DNA from: an uncultured Muribaculaceae bacterium
GTDB taxonomy: Bacteria > Bacteroidota > Bacteroidia > Bacteroidales > Muribaculaceae
DNA length: 64,000 bases
Assembly: GCA_958439725.1 (NCBI GenBank)
Contig: CAUBWJ010000001.1
Coordinates: forward strand, 1 to 64,000
Reading direction: 5' to 3'
Both the position numbers and the translations under genes were made by a program. Shown here in pieces: positions 9,073 to 17,230 of the stretch. Under the pieces are notes generated by a model. It did not search any database and was not told the DNA's origin. It saw only the letters and a list, made by a program, of their open reading frames with translations. Each line of letters opens with the position of its first letter. Positions within the stretch are counted from its first letter, which is position 1.

Positions 9073-10695
9073 TTATTCGCTTAAGCTTGCTACCATCTGC
9101 TTAACGGCCTCATCGTCGGGATGGAGAGTGAGGTAATCGTTGAAGTACTGGATTGCCTTTGCCTTGTCGACGTCGGTGTAGTAAGCGCCGAGCAGATAAT
9201 AGGCAGCAGTGTAGTAGGAGGAGCGCTCTGCCTTCTTGGAAGGATCGGCATCGAAGCATTTGAGCATGTCCTCGTAAGCCTGTGCCATGGCGGCGTCGGG
9301 CTTGTCGTTGTTCAGAGTAAGAAGGAGCTGACCCTTGGTTGCGTAGAGGAAACCGTTGTCATTGACCTTGGCGATAGCCATGTCGATATACTTGAGGCCT
9401 TCCTTGGCTGCCTCGGCGCGCTCGGGAGTATCTTTCTCAAGCGAACGGGCCAGACCCTGATAGCGGCGTGCCATCGAGAAGAGGTCGTTGGTGGTGCCGT
9501 TGCCCATGTCGAGATATTTCTTGTAGACTTCAACAGCTTTGTCGTTCTGACCGGCGCGGTCGTAAACGGCGCTGAGCTTGGGAAGAAGATCGGCTTTGTC
9601 GGGGTTGAGTTCGATAGCCTTCTCATAGATTGCCACAGCTTCGTCGGCCTTGTTCATCTGCGAGAGAGCGTCGGCGTAAAGCACGTAGTCGTTGGCTATG
9701 AGCTGAGCGTCGGGATGGCTGAAGAGCTTCTTTCCTGCTTCCTCGGCACCTGCCCAGTCCTTAAGGGCTGACTTGTCGAGCATGATCACACGATACATGT
9801 AGAAGTTGTTGGGATCGGAAGCAAGAATCTTGTCGGCCCACTCGATTGACTTGTTGTATTCACCTGCGGAGTAAAGCAGACCTGCATAGCGGGCTTCGTC
9901 GCTGGGGAAGTGGTTGGGGTTTGCAACATATTTGCCGTACTGCAGACATGCGCTGCCGAACTGGTCGTTGGCATAGTATTTTTCGGCGAGTTCGCGCTGT
10001 GCGAGTGCGGAGTTGGGCTCGAGGTCGTTAAGCTCCACAAGCTTGTCGATGGCAAACTTAGGATTTACGTGGAAATAGGTGTTGGCATATTTCACGTAAG
10101 CCTCGCGGTTAACCTTGTTTTTTCCCTGGTCCTGCACAATAGCCATCTCATACTTGCCGGCAGCTTCTCCGGGGTCTGTCTTGGCCTGCATGTCGCCCTG
10201 AAGCACATATACGGCGGCCTCGGAGTTCTTCGACTCTTTGAGAGCCTTGGCAATCAGTTTGTCGATATCTTTTGCGTAGGCCGTGGGGTTGACATTGAAA
10301 TATGCGCGGGCCACACCAATCATTACGGCGGTGTTCTTCTTGTTTATTTCCATTGCCTGCTTGAACATACGCTCGGCTTCACCTTTGTTGCCGTTCTTGA
10401 GGGCTACTTCGCCCTGGCCGATGTAGTTGTAGGGATACTGGGGATTGATGGATACACCTTTGTCGAAGTTGTTCTTGGCTTCAGCAAGGTTGCCCTCGTC
10501 GAAAGCGATGCTGCCGAGATAGAAATAGCTCACAGCCTTGTCGGTTCCGGAATCATTGAGGGTGTTGGTCAGAATAGCTTTTGCCACGTCGGGACGGCCG
10601 GCGTTGTAGTTGTCCACACCGTCCTGATAGCCGCCCTGTGCGCTGGCAGCCAGAGTGGCGCCGAGCAAGAGCGAAAACAAAAATCTCAGTTTCAT
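9073..10695 (-). CDS. Periplasmic tetratricopeptide-repeat protein
   Basis: A 540-residue exported protein made almost wholly of TPR units. A signal peptide (about 20 residues, ending ASAQG) is followed by repeated helix pairs with the TPR spacing of Ala, Gly and Tyr, for example GEVALKNGNKGEAERMFKQA and AVAIYEKAIELNPDKADLLP. TPR arrays bind proteins; the partner cannot be read from sequence. It lies 80 bases after a PstS-like lipoprotein gene on the same strand. In related Bacteroidales this pair usually trails an exbB-exbD-tonB group (from memory), which is absent here. Confidence 0.85.
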   Translation of the reverse strand: MKLRFLFSLLLGATLAASAQGGYQDGVDNYNAGRPDVAKAILTNTLNDSGTDKAVSYFYLGSIAFDEGNLAEAKNNFDKGVSINPQYPYNYIGQGEVALKNGNKGEAERMFKQAMEINKKNTAVMIGVARAYFNVNPTAYAKDIDKLIAKALKESKNSEAAVYVLQGDMQAKTDPGEAAGKYEMAIVQDQGKNKVNREAYVKYANTYFHVNPKFAIDKLVELNDLEPNSALAQRELAEKYYANDQFGSACLQYGKYVANPNHFPSDEARYAGLLYSAGEYNKSIEWADKILASDPNNFYMYRVIMLDKSALKDWAGAEEAGKKLFSHPDAQLIANDYVLYADALSQMNKADEAVAIYEKAIELNPDKADLLPKLSAVYDRAGQNDKAVEVYKKYLDMGNGTTNDLFSMARRYQGLARSLEKDTPERAEAAKEGLKYIDMAIAKVNDNGFLYATKGQLLLTLNNDKPDAAMAQAYEDMLKCFDADPSKKAERSSYYTAAYYLLGAYYTDVDKAKAIQYFNDYLTLHPDDEAVKQMVASLSE

Positions 10696-10775
10696 TTAGG
10701 TCTCTAATTTATTGTTTGGTTAATGTATTGATTATCGGTTATTTTGAATGACTATTTGCTCTGTCGGGGATAGGC

Positions 10776-11762
10776 TCATTCGGAAATTTCAACCATCCGT
10801 GGATGAACCACCTTTGGAAGCACTCCGGTCATGAGCATGATTTTCTGGCCCTTGAATCCGGTGACAAACGAATAGAATCCGTGGCTTATGCTTCCGGGAG
10901 CGCCCGTGCTCACCAGATAAATCTGGCGGTAAAGCGGGTACAGGCCTTCGTAGATATAATACTGGTAGGGCTTGTAGGCGGTGACTTCATTGTTTCCGCG
11001 CACTTTGAGCACCTTGATTTTATTGTTGAACGAGGCGTTGCTTGTGCTGTCGTTGGCAGGATTGTCAACGGCTTTCACCATTTCCTCGCGGGTCATTTCC
11101 TGACCGCCCATGTCGGAAGTGATCCAGCTTACACCAATCACACCTATGGCGTTCTTGTTGTTGGCCACAGCCTTGAACACATCCTCAGGATTTTTCTGGG
11201 CATAGATGTTAGGGCCGAATTCGGCGCCGTTCATCAGAGAATCGCGCATATACTGTACGGTCGATGAGCCCTGATGGTCAAAAACCACTGCGATGTCGCC
11301 GAGATTCTTATTGACCACAACGTCGCTCCACTTGGTCACTTTGCCGGTAAGAATGTCGGTAAGCTCCTTCTTGTCCATTATCTCCGTGGGATTCTCGGGA
11401 TTGACTATAAGAGCCAGCGCATCCACGGCAATCTGTGTCTGATGGACGATTTTCTTCTCGCTCTTGAGATAGGCGAGTTCCTTTTCGGTGAGCGGGCGCG
11501 TTATCACGGCCATACGCGTCTTGAGGCTCAGCAGCGAGTCAAGGGCCGCGTTCTGATCCACGTAGTAGGGTATGACGCTTGCGTCGGGATAGATGTACTC
11601 AAACACATCTATCTCCTGGGAGAGGATGTTTTCAAACGAGGCGTCACAGGCTATGGTGGCTATGCCGGAGGTCTGCGTGCTTTCGGCTTTCTTGTCGCAC
11701 GACGACAGGCCCGTCAGCATAGCTGCCGCGCCTATCATTGCGAGATATATGTTTTTTTTCAT
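10776..11762 (-). CDS. PstS-like phosphate-binding lipoprotein
   Basis: A 328-residue lipoprotein (signal ending LTGLSSC, Cys23) with a PBP-like fold. Motifs such as KKELTDILTGKVTKWSDV, FDHQGSSTVQYMRD and AIGVIGVSWI are those of PstS-family substrate-binding proteins. The lack of pstCAB genes nearby and the adjacent TPR gene argue that it does not serve a classical phosphate ABC transporter; a role linked to TonB-dependent systems is possible (inference from the usual neighbourhood). The start ATG is followed by a normal lipoprotein signal, so I kept it. A TATCTTCG box at 11798-11805 on the minus strand may be its -7 element. Confidence 0.82.
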   Translation of the reverse strand: MKKNIYLAMIGAAAMLTGLSSCDKKAESTQTSGIATIACDASFENILSQEIDVFEYIYPDASVIPYYVDQNAALDSLLSLKTRMAVITRPLTEKELAYLKSEKKIVHQTQIAVDALALIVNPENPTEIMDKKELTDILTGKVTKWSDVVVNKNLGDIAVVFDHQGSSTVQYMRDSLMNGAEFGPNIYAQKNPEDVFKAVANNKNAIGVIGVSWITSDMGGQEMTREEMVKAVDNPANDSTSNASFNNKIKVLKVRGNNEVTAYKPYQYYIYEGLYPLYRQIYLVSTGAPGSISHGFYSFVTGFKGQKIMLMTGVLPKVVHPRMVEISE

Positions 11763-11906
11763 CTGCAGTTCTTTGTAATATTTTTTTTGTTTTGAAACGA
11801 AGATAGAATTGCTCCGGTTCTGGTCCGCGTTTAAGCGGCAACGTTCCGTCCGGCAGTGACTGATCGGGCAGAACGGATGCCGTTTTACGGCCTGATGTGA
11901 GAAGCC

Positions 11907-12137
11907 TCAACGGTCGTTGAAGCCGGGATCAATACCTTTGAACTGACGGTATCCGCGCCAGATTCCATAAATAATGAACAGCACGCCGCCTACCCAACGC
12001 AGGATTTCCCATGCACCGGTAAACTGGAAGAAATTTATCAGGAACAGCACGCCCATTCCAAGATAAATCAATATCATGACAACGCCGAAGATGTTACGCA
12101 TTGTCTGCGGAGTTTTGTTTCTATTTTCGCTTTCCAT
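11907..12137 (-). CDS. Small two-helix membrane protein, function unknown
   Basis: A 76-residue protein with a polar N-terminus and two hydrophobic segments (about residues 15-36 and 43-60), ending in a polar tail with the run GIDPGFNDR. I recognise it only as the kind of small membrane protein often placed before the PstS-like gene in Bacteroidales exbBD clusters. It is 144 bases upstream of the PstS-like gene on the same strand and divergent from rarA. No enzyme motif is visible. Confidence 0.7.
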   Translation of the reverse strand: MESENRNKTPQTMRNIFGVVMILIYLGMGVLFLINFFQFTGAWEILRWVGGVLFIIYGIWRGYRQFKGIDPGFNDR

Positions 12138-12442
12138 AGCTCATTGTTTTAAAACGTTCATAATCGCAGGGAGAGGCAGAGGCCGCGAAACGGGGCGACA
12201 CAAAGGCTTCCTTTTTATTTGTTAACACCTTTGCAGGCGTAATGTTCGGGACGCCCGGAGCCGGATTCCGCAATCGCATTCCGCCTTCACTCCACGAATG
12301 AAAGTTTTTCCGTTGTAAAGTTAAATAAAAATGTTAACATTCCTACGTCCCTGCTCCTTTTTATTTTCATTTAACACCTTCCCTCCCCTATTTTTTGTAA
12401 ATTTGTAATATCTGAATTCAACATCCCCACTTAAATATATAT
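12138..12442. other. Divergent intergenic region before rarA
   Basis: About 305 bases, AT-rich towards rarA. A plus-strand TAAATTTG box (12398-12405) fits a -7 element for rarA about 38 bases before its ATG, without a clear -33 TTTG. No ORF, repeat or strong hairpin is seen. Confidence 0.5.
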
Positions 12443-13735
12443 ATGAACAAACCTTTAGCCGAACGCCTGCGCCCACAGACTGTCGACGATTACATAGGCC
12501 AGCAGCACCTCATGGGGCCCGGGGCAATAATACGACGGATGATTGAGAGCGGCAACGTAGCCTCTTTTATTCTCTGGGGACCTCCCGGCGTAGGAAAAAC
12601 CACCATTGCCAAGATTATAGCCAATTCATGCAAAGCGCCGTTCTATACCCTGAGCGCCGTCCATTCCGGAGTGAAGGATGTGCGCGAGGTGATAGAGAAA
12701 TGCAAACGCGAAAATGCAGGAATGTTTTCGCAGGGCGCAAGGCCCATTCTTTTCATAGATGAAATCCACCGGTTCAACAAGTCGCAGCAGGACAGCCTGC
12801 TTGCCGCCGTGGAAACCGGCATTGTCACCCTTATCGGCGCCACGACGGAGAACCCTTCGTTTGAAGTGATACGCCCGCTCCTCTCGCGCGCCCAGGTCTA
12901 CACCCTCAACCCGCTGTCCGATTCAGAACTCGCCACTCTCCTTGACCGCGCCATGAAAAACGACGAGATTCTCGCCTCCCACGGCATAGACCTCCAGCAG
13001 ACCGACGCCCTGTTCCGATACTCGGGGGGCGACGCCCGCAAGCTGCTCAACATACTCGACCTTCTGGAGCAGTCGACCATGCCCGACAAGCCCATCGTTA
13101 TCAACGATACCATAGTGACCGAAAGCCTCCAGCGCAATCCTGCGGCCTACGACAAAAACGGCGAAATCCACTACGATATCATCTCCGCTTATATTAAAAG
13201 CATGCGCGGCAGCGATCCCGACGCAGCCCTCTACTGGCTCGCGCGCATGATTGAAGGCGGCGAGGAGCCGGAGTTCATAGCTCGACGGCTGATAATTTTC
13301 GCGTCGGAGGATGTGGGACTTGCAAACCCCAACGCCCTTCTTCTCGCCAACGCCGCGTTCGACGCCGTCCATAAAATAGGCTGGCCCGAAGGACGCATAC
13401 CTCTCGCGCAAGCCACCGTATATCTCGCCACAAGCCCGAAAAGCAATTCAGCCTATATGGCCCTTGACGAAGCCCAGGCCTTCGTGCGCAAGACCGGCAA
13501 CCAGCCGCCGCCACTGCATATCCGCAACGCGCCCACCAAGCTAATGGCCGACATGGGCTACCACAAAGGTTATCTTTACCCCCACGATTTCCCCGGCCAC
13601 TTCGTAAAGCAGCAGTATTTCCCCGATTCACTGGGGCACCCGGTGTTCTGGCACCCCTGCACCGACAATCCCGCGGAGGCGAAAGCCGCCGCGCTCCATC
13701 GCGCGCGCTGGAATCCCGACACGGAGACCAAGTAA
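12443..13735 (+). CDS. rarA: Replication-associated recombination protein A (AAA ATPase)
   Basis: A 430-residue RarA/MgsA/WRNIP1-type AAA+ ATPase acting at stalled replication forks. Visible parts: the N-terminal PLAERLRPQTVDDYIGQQHL, Walker A GPPGVGKTT (about 46-54), Walker B ILFIDEIHRFNKSQQD (about 103-118), sensor 1 IGATTENPSFEV, and the C-terminal MgsA tetramerisation domain (RMIEGGEEPEFIARRL, ASEDVGLANP, GYLYPHDFP). Length and motif order match the family. It is transcribed alone. An 11-bp inverted repeat begins nine bases after its stop. Confidence 0.96.
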   Translation: MNKPLAERLRPQTVDDYIGQQHLMGPGAIIRRMIESGNVASFILWGPPGVGKTTIAKIIANSCKAPFYTLSAVHSGVKDVREVIEKCKRENAGMFSQGARPILFIDEIHRFNKSQQDSLLAAVETGIVTLIGATTENPSFEVIRPLLSRAQVYTLNPLSDSELATLLDRAMKNDEILASHGIDLQQTDALFRYSGGDARKLLNILDLLEQSTMPDKPIVINDTIVTESLQRNPAAYDKNGEIHYDIISAYIKSMRGSDPDAALYWLARMIEGGEEPEFIARRLIIFASEDVGLANPNALLLANAAFDAVHKIGWPEGRIPLAQATVYLATSPKSNSAYMALDEAQAFVRKTGNQPPPLHIRNAPTKLMADMGYHKGYLYPHDFPGHFVKQQYFPDSLGHPVFWHPCTDNPAEAKAAALHRARWNPDTETK

Positions 13736-13744
13736 ACCTTTGCC

Positions 13745-13796
13745 GGTTTTGAGTTGTTTGAATGACAGATTCACACGATCCGTATAACTCAAAACC
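13745..13796. repeat. 11-bp perfect inverted repeat before the LEA-like gene
   Basis: GGTTTTGAGTT (13745-13755) and AACTCAAAACC (13786-13796) are exact reverse complements around a 30-base loop. It lies between the rarA stop and the next gene, ending eight bases before that gene's ATG. With no T run behind it, it looks more like an operator or leader hairpin than a terminator. Confidence 0.65.
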
Positions 13797-13804
13797 ATTT
13801 GTCT

Positions 13805-14194
13805 ATGAATACATCAGATGAGAAACAGGTAGCCCAGGAAGCCGCTCAGGTTTCAAAGACGGCCGCTCAGGTAAGCGCCGAGGCCGCAGGCATCGCCGCC
13901 CGCGCCCACGCACAGGCCACAAAACAGGAAGTATCCGAAAAGATAGCCGACGCAAAGACAGCCATGGCAGAAAAAGCCGCTGACCTCAAGGATGCCGTGT
14001 CTGATAAAGCGGCCGCTCTGGCCGACAAGGCCGGTGACGTGAAGGACGCGATGGTCGACAAGGGCGCCGAGCTTGCCGACAAAGCCTCCAAAGCCGGGCA
14101 CAGCCTTGCCGACAAGCTGAAAGCTGCGGCCGCCAACGCCCTCGATGCCACTTCCGAGGCAGCCCATAACCTTTCGGAAAAACTGAAAGACTAA
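13805..14194 (+). CDS. Ala/Lys/Asp-rich LEA-like or apolipoprotein-like helical protein
   Basis: A 129-residue cytoplasmic protein with no signal peptide, built of imperfect 11-residue amphipathic repeats such as AADLKDAVSDKAAALADKA and AGDVKDAMVDKGAELADKA. Composition is dominated by Ala, Lys, Asp and Glu with no Cys, Trp or Pro. This resembles group-3 LEA proteins, which protect against desiccation or membrane stress, and apolipoprotein-like helices; the specific role here is not known. I chose the ATG at 13805; a TTG two codons upstream is an alternative. A leader inverted repeat precedes it and a bidirectional terminator follows. Confidence 0.75.
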   Translation: MNTSDEKQVAQEAAQVSKTAAQVSAEAAGIAARAHAQATKQEVSEKIADAKTAMAEKAADLKDAVSDKAAALADKAGDVKDAMVDKGAELADKASKAGHSLADKLKAAAANALDATSEAAHNLSEKLKD

Positions 14195-14219
14195 ACTCCG
14201 CGCAACTTCATAAGACTTA

Positions 14220-14274
14220 AAAACGTTTTAAGGCGGTGTGTCAATTAACTGATACACCGCCTTAAATGCGTTTT
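14220..14274. terminator. Bidirectional terminator between the LEA-like gene and rpmA
   Basis: Arms TTAAGGCGGTGT (14228-14239) and ACACCGCCTTAA (14254-14265) pair perfectly. Outer AAAACG and CGTTTT blocks give T-rich tails in both directions, serving the two convergent transcripts. Confidence 0.88.
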
Positions 14275-14291
14275 AGTCCTCTGCCCGGCGA

Positions 14292-14552
14292 TTATGCCTC
14301 GGCGGGAGCCACGTTGATAAACTTGCGGCCGTTCTTTCCTTCGGTAAACACAACCACGCCGTCGATGAGGGCGAAGAGAGTGTGATCCTTACCCATGCCT
14401 ACATTCTGGCCGGGGTGATGAACGGTGCCGCGCTGGCGCTTCAGAATGTTGCCGGCCTTAGCATACTGGCCACCAAAAATCTTTACGCCAAGACGTTTGC
14501 TTTCAGATTCACGGCCGTTCTTTGAACTACCTACACCTTTTTTATGTGCCAT
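14292..14552 (-). CDS. rpmA: 50S ribosomal protein L27
   Basis: Large-subunit protein near the peptidyl transferase centre. 86 residues, with the basic N-terminus MAHKKGVGSSKNGRESESKR and the family block GNILKRQRGTVHHPGQNVGMG. The N-terminus has no extra peptide needing cleavage, unlike the Firmicutes form. It follows rplU by 21 bases in the standard rplU-rpmA pair. Confidence 0.98.
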   Translation of the reverse strand: MAHKKGVGSSKNGRESESKRLGVKIFGGQYAKAGNILKRQRGTVHHPGQNVGMGKDHTLFALIDGVVVFTEGKNGRKFINVAPAEA

Positions 14553-14573
14553 TGTCTTTTAGATTTTTGAGAT

Positions 14574-14894
14574 TTAAGCAACTACTTCTTTAATTAACAC
14601 CTTGGTGAAATACTGGCGATGACCGTTTTTACGACGATAGCCTTTGCGGCGTTTCTTCTTAAACACGATTACCTTGTCACCTTTTACGAGCGGAGTAAGA
14701 ACTTCGCATACTACTTTTGCACCGTCTACGGTAGGAGCGCCCACCTTTACAGTGCCGTCGGCTTCAGAGAGAAGAACGCGGTCGAATTCAACCTTGTCAC
14801 CTTCCTTGGCCTGTTCGCCGAGATAATGAACATACAGGAACTTCTCGGGCTCTGCCTTGAACTGCTGTCCCTGAATTTCTACAATTGCGTACAT
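14574..14894 (-). CDS. rplU: 50S ribosomal protein L21
   Basis: A 106-residue L21 protein. The N-terminal MYAIVEIQGQQFKAE and the C-terminal KKKRRKGYRRKNGHRQ are family landmarks. First gene of the rplU-rpmA operon, preceded by a consensus promoter about 90 bases upstream. The leader contains a small CCCGA/TCGGG hairpin (14948-14960) that might be regulatory, though nothing proves this. Confidence 0.98.
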   Translation of the reverse strand: MYAIVEIQGQQFKAEPEKFLYVHYLGEQAKEGDKVEFDRVLLSEADGTVKVGAPTVDGAKVVCEVLTPLVKGDKVIVFKKKRRKGYRRKNGHRQYFTKVLIKEVVA

Positions 14895-14984
14895 TGTTGA
14901 TTTATACGTTTTTATAGGTTATACCGACAGGCGCGGAACGCTGTGTCCCGACTTTTTCGGGCCTGCTGCGGCTTAAAATGCCCA

Positions 14985-15015
14985 CAAAATTAGCGCTTTC
15001 CCGCGAATTATCAAA
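14985..15015 (-). promoter_or_regulatory. Promoter of rplU-rpmA
   Basis: Minus-strand TTTG (15012-15015), 19-base spacer, TAATTTTG (14985-14992). The predicted start near 14978 leaves an 84-base leader before rplU. Confidence 0.78.
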
Positions 15016-15045
15016 ACTTTTCACGTTTTTCCATCCAACTTTTTA

Positions 15046-15053
15046 TATCTTCG
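15046..15053 (+). promoter_or_regulatory. Probable -7 box of yaaA
   Basis: TATCTTCG differs from TAnnTTTG at one base. It lies 20 bases before the yaaA ATG at 15074 and supports that start over the longer frame beginning at 14978. No clear -33 TTTG is seen. Confidence 0.55.
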
Positions 15054-15073
15054 CACTACAAATCACACTATCC

Positions 15074-15847
15074 ATGCTGATACTCATAGCCGAATCGAAA
15101 ACAATGCGCTGCGACACTCTCCCGGTCGCCCCCGCAGACTACCTCGCGCACACCCCGCAATTCGAAGCGCAGGCCGACGCCACGGCCCATCGGCTCCGTC
15201 AGCTGAGCCGCGCCGAACTCGCCGCAACGCTGCGCCTCGGCCCCAAATCAGCCGAGACCGCGTTCAGATGCTACTATGATTTCCTCGACAAATCCACCGG
15301 CTTGCGTGCCATAGAGGCCTTCACAGGCGTGGTTTTCCGTAATTTCGCCTATACGTCGCTCACCGCCGCCGCGCGCTCCGCGGCCGACACCAGGATTGCT
15401 ATCATTTCATCCATTTACGGACTGCTCCGGCCCTCCGACATAGTGAAGCCCTACCGCCTCGATTTCAACTCACCGGTCATGGGCGCCGGTCTTACCCCGA
15501 TGAAATTCTGGCGCGAGCTTACCACCGACGCCCTGCTGGAAAAGCTCTCCTCCACAGCCTCTGACACAATCCTCAACCTCCTTCCGAAGGATGCCGCTGC
15601 CTGCATCGACATGAAACGGCTGTCGGCCTCTGCCTCCATTATCACCCCCGACTTCAAAATCCAGAAATCCGACGGTCTCGCCACTCCTCAGGCCGGGATG
15701 CTCAAAGCATGGCGCGGCCAGCTGCTTCGCGAGTTAATTACAAGCGACATTTCCTCCCATGCCGCCCTCAAAGAAATAGAAACCGGCTCCTTCGTCTACT
15801 CTCCCGAAGGCTCATCCACCACAAACTTCCTCTTCATCGGCGCATAA
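15074..15847 (+). CDS. yaaA: YaaA family (UPF0246) peroxide-stress protein
   Basis: A 257-residue YaaA-type protein. In E. coli YaaA limits free iron and so DNA damage during peroxide stress, and it has a DNA-binding-like fold. Family landmarks: MLILIAESKTM at the start, AIEAFTGVVF, the ISSIYGLLRPSDIVKPYRLDF block and a C-terminal FKIQKSDGLATPQAGMLKAWRG-like region, which varies. I moved the start to 15074 because homologues begin there and a -7 box lies just upstream. The gene is divergent from rplU and ends at a hairpin shared with the rubredoxin gene. Confidence 0.88.
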   Translation: MLILIAESKTMRCDTLPVAPADYLAHTPQFEAQADATAHRLRQLSRAELAATLRLGPKSAETAFRCYYDFLDKSTGLRAIEAFTGVVFRNFAYTSLTAAARSAADTRIAIISSIYGLLRPSDIVKPYRLDFNSPVMGAGLTPMKFWRELTTDALLEKLSSTASDTILNLLPKDAAACIDMKRLSASASIITPDFKIQKSDGLATPQAGMLKAWRGQLLRELITSDISSHAALKEIETGSFVYSPEGSSTTNFLFIGA

Positions 15848-15849
15848 CG

Positions 15850-15890
15850 TAAAACGGAGTGCCAAAGGGAATTTTGACACACCGTTTTGA
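15850..15890. terminator. Hairpin between yaaA and the rubredoxin gene
   Basis: AAAACGG and CCGTTTT blocks flank an imperfect stem (ACGGAGTGCCAAA against TTTTGACACACCGT). The T-rich right arm can stop yaaA, and on the minus strand it reads ACGGTGTGTCAAAAT, like the terminator at 20-53. Confidence 0.65.
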
Positions 15891-15915
15891 TATACTTCGA
15901 GAGTGAGCGATTCCG

Positions 15916-16077
15916 TCACTCCACCGGCTCAAACATATCCTTGCCTACTCCGCAAATGGGGCATACCCAGTCATCAGGTATATCCTCAAACGCAGTGCCG
16001 GGCTTTATGCCATGTTCCGGATCGCCAGTTTCGGGGTCGTAAATCCAATCGCATACTGTGCATACATACTTTTTCAT
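15916..16077 (-). CDS. Rubredoxin
   Basis: A 53-residue mononuclear iron electron carrier. The two iron-binding knuckles are C-x2-C in YVCTVCDWIYDP and C-x2-C in WVCPICGVGKD, with the family's GDPEHGIKPGTAFEDIPDDW between. The frame is open 19 codons further upstream, but rubredoxins begin at MKKYVC, so I chose 16077. In anaerobes rubredoxin feeds peroxide and superoxide reductases; none is adjacent, although the neighbouring yaaA is a peroxide-stress gene. Confidence 0.95.
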   Translation of the reverse strand: MKKYVCTVCDWIYDPETGDPEHGIKPGTAFEDIPDDWVCPICGVGKDMFEPVE

Positions 16078-16175
16078 ATTCAAATCACATTTTAATAGTT
16101 GAACAAGTAAAAAAACATTCTGCCAGATAAACACCTTCTCTCAAAAAATTGTTCCGCCTCCCATAAATGACCCCA

Positions 16176-16730
16176 TCATATTTTTACCGGTTCGCGCCCG
16201 ACATAAAACACCAGATGCGGCATCACCGCCCCGCGGTAATTTTTAACTATGGTATCTACCGGCTTCATCCCATTACGAAGCGCCACATTTTGGGAAGCCA
16301 CGTTAGTATCGCGGATAATGGAATATAAAGCTTCAAAATGCAATTTCTCAAATCCATACTCACGGCAGGCGATGGCCGCTTCTGTGGCATAACCTTTATG
16401 CCAATGCCTATAAGCAAGCAGATAGCCGATTTCCGGCACCAGCATTGATTTATACTCCTGCATGGTGATACCGCACTGGCCTATCATTTCATCCGACACC
16501 TTATCAAACATGCCCCACAAGCCAAAGCCATATTCCTCATATCGGCGCAATTGCTTTTGCATCCATGCAACAGTTTCTTCATCATTGAACGCACCGTTGT
16601 AGGCATACATCACTTTCTCATCCTGCAGCATCACCGACAATGCCGCCAAATCCGCCATACGCATTTCCCTTAATTGCAGTCTGTCAGTTTCCAATATTAC
16701 ACGTCTATCATCCATAGCATTTACTATCAC
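16176..16730 (-). CDS. GNAT-family N-acetyltransferase (RimJ/RimL-like)
   Basis: A 184-residue acetyl-CoA-dependent acetyltransferase. The N-terminus has ILETDRLQLREM, the usual first strand of RimJ/RimL-type enzymes; the middle has GQCGITMQEY and EIGYLLAYRHWHKGYATEA, where the acetyl-CoA pyrophosphate loop (Q/R-x-x-G-x-G/A) appears as HWHKGYA; the C-terminus has IIRDTNVASQNVALRNGMKP. Substrate is unknown. A second Met at residue 6 (MDDRR) is an equally good start. Single-gene unit. Confidence 0.85.
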   Translation of the reverse strand: MIVNAMDDRRVILETDRLQLREMRMADLAALSVMLQDEKVMYAYNGAFNDEETVAWMQKQLRRYEEYGFGLWGMFDKVSDEMIGQCGITMQEYKSMLVPEIGYLLAYRHWHKGYATEAAIACREYGFEKLHFEALYSIIRDTNVASQNVALRNGMKPVDTIVKNYRGAVMPHLVFYVGREPVKI

Positions 16731-16820
16731 GCTCTAAAATTACTATTTTCAATCCAAAATCCATCAAGGCCGCAACACAGCCCGGGCGTTGCCTCCCGCA
16801 GCTTAACATCCTCTTTGTAG

Positions 16821-16840
16821 GGATGCACGCTCGTGCATCC
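16821..16840. repeat. REP-like palindrome
   Basis: GGATGCACG and CGTGCATCC are perfect 9-base inverted repeats around CT, preceded by GTA. Similar GTAGGGA-palindrome elements recur between genes in Bacteroidales (from memory). Only this copy was noticed here. Confidence 0.55.
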
Positions 16841-17059
16841 GCTGACAATCAACACCGTGTAATAGCCTGTTCCATGAAGCAGCCCAACTTTTTTTTTGCG
16901 ATTTCACAACACTCTCCAGCCCAAGCATATCTACACTACTTACCACATCAGAACGCCGGCGGCACGATTCCTTCATATCCCACTGCGCGAGCTGTGGGGA
17001 AAGCCGATTCCCCCATAATAAACAGAGTCAAAATATACAGAGTCAATTCACCCATGAAT

Positions 17060-17090
17060 TTTGCCGTTTCAAATGAGAGAGTTATATTTG
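17060..17090 (+). promoter_or_regulatory. Orphan consensus promoter
   Basis: TTTG (17060-17063), exactly 19 bases, TATATTTG (17083-17090). Transcription would start near 17097 and run towards, and antisense to, tRNA-Pro. No convincing gene follows. Confidence 0.6.
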
Positions 17091-17230
17091 CAGATAGCAG
17101 AGATTACCCCCGAATAATTCAGTACCCCGGAACAAAACATTGTGATATGAAATTTCGAAGAATGCCTGAATTAAAAAAGCTTCCGAAAGACACCAGCCAA
17201 ATCGCTGACCTCCAGAAGCTTAAACCGTCG

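Larger units (their letters stand above)
16731..17230. other. Intergenic region with a palindrome and an orphan promoter
   Basis: About 500 bases between the GNAT gene and tRNA-Pro. It holds a REP-like palindrome (16821-16840) and a consensus plus-strand promoter (17060-17090). The long plus-strand frame across it has no plausible protein composition. A 30-codon frame at 17147-17239, running antisense into the tRNA, is the only ORF placed behind the promoter. Confidence 0.5.
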
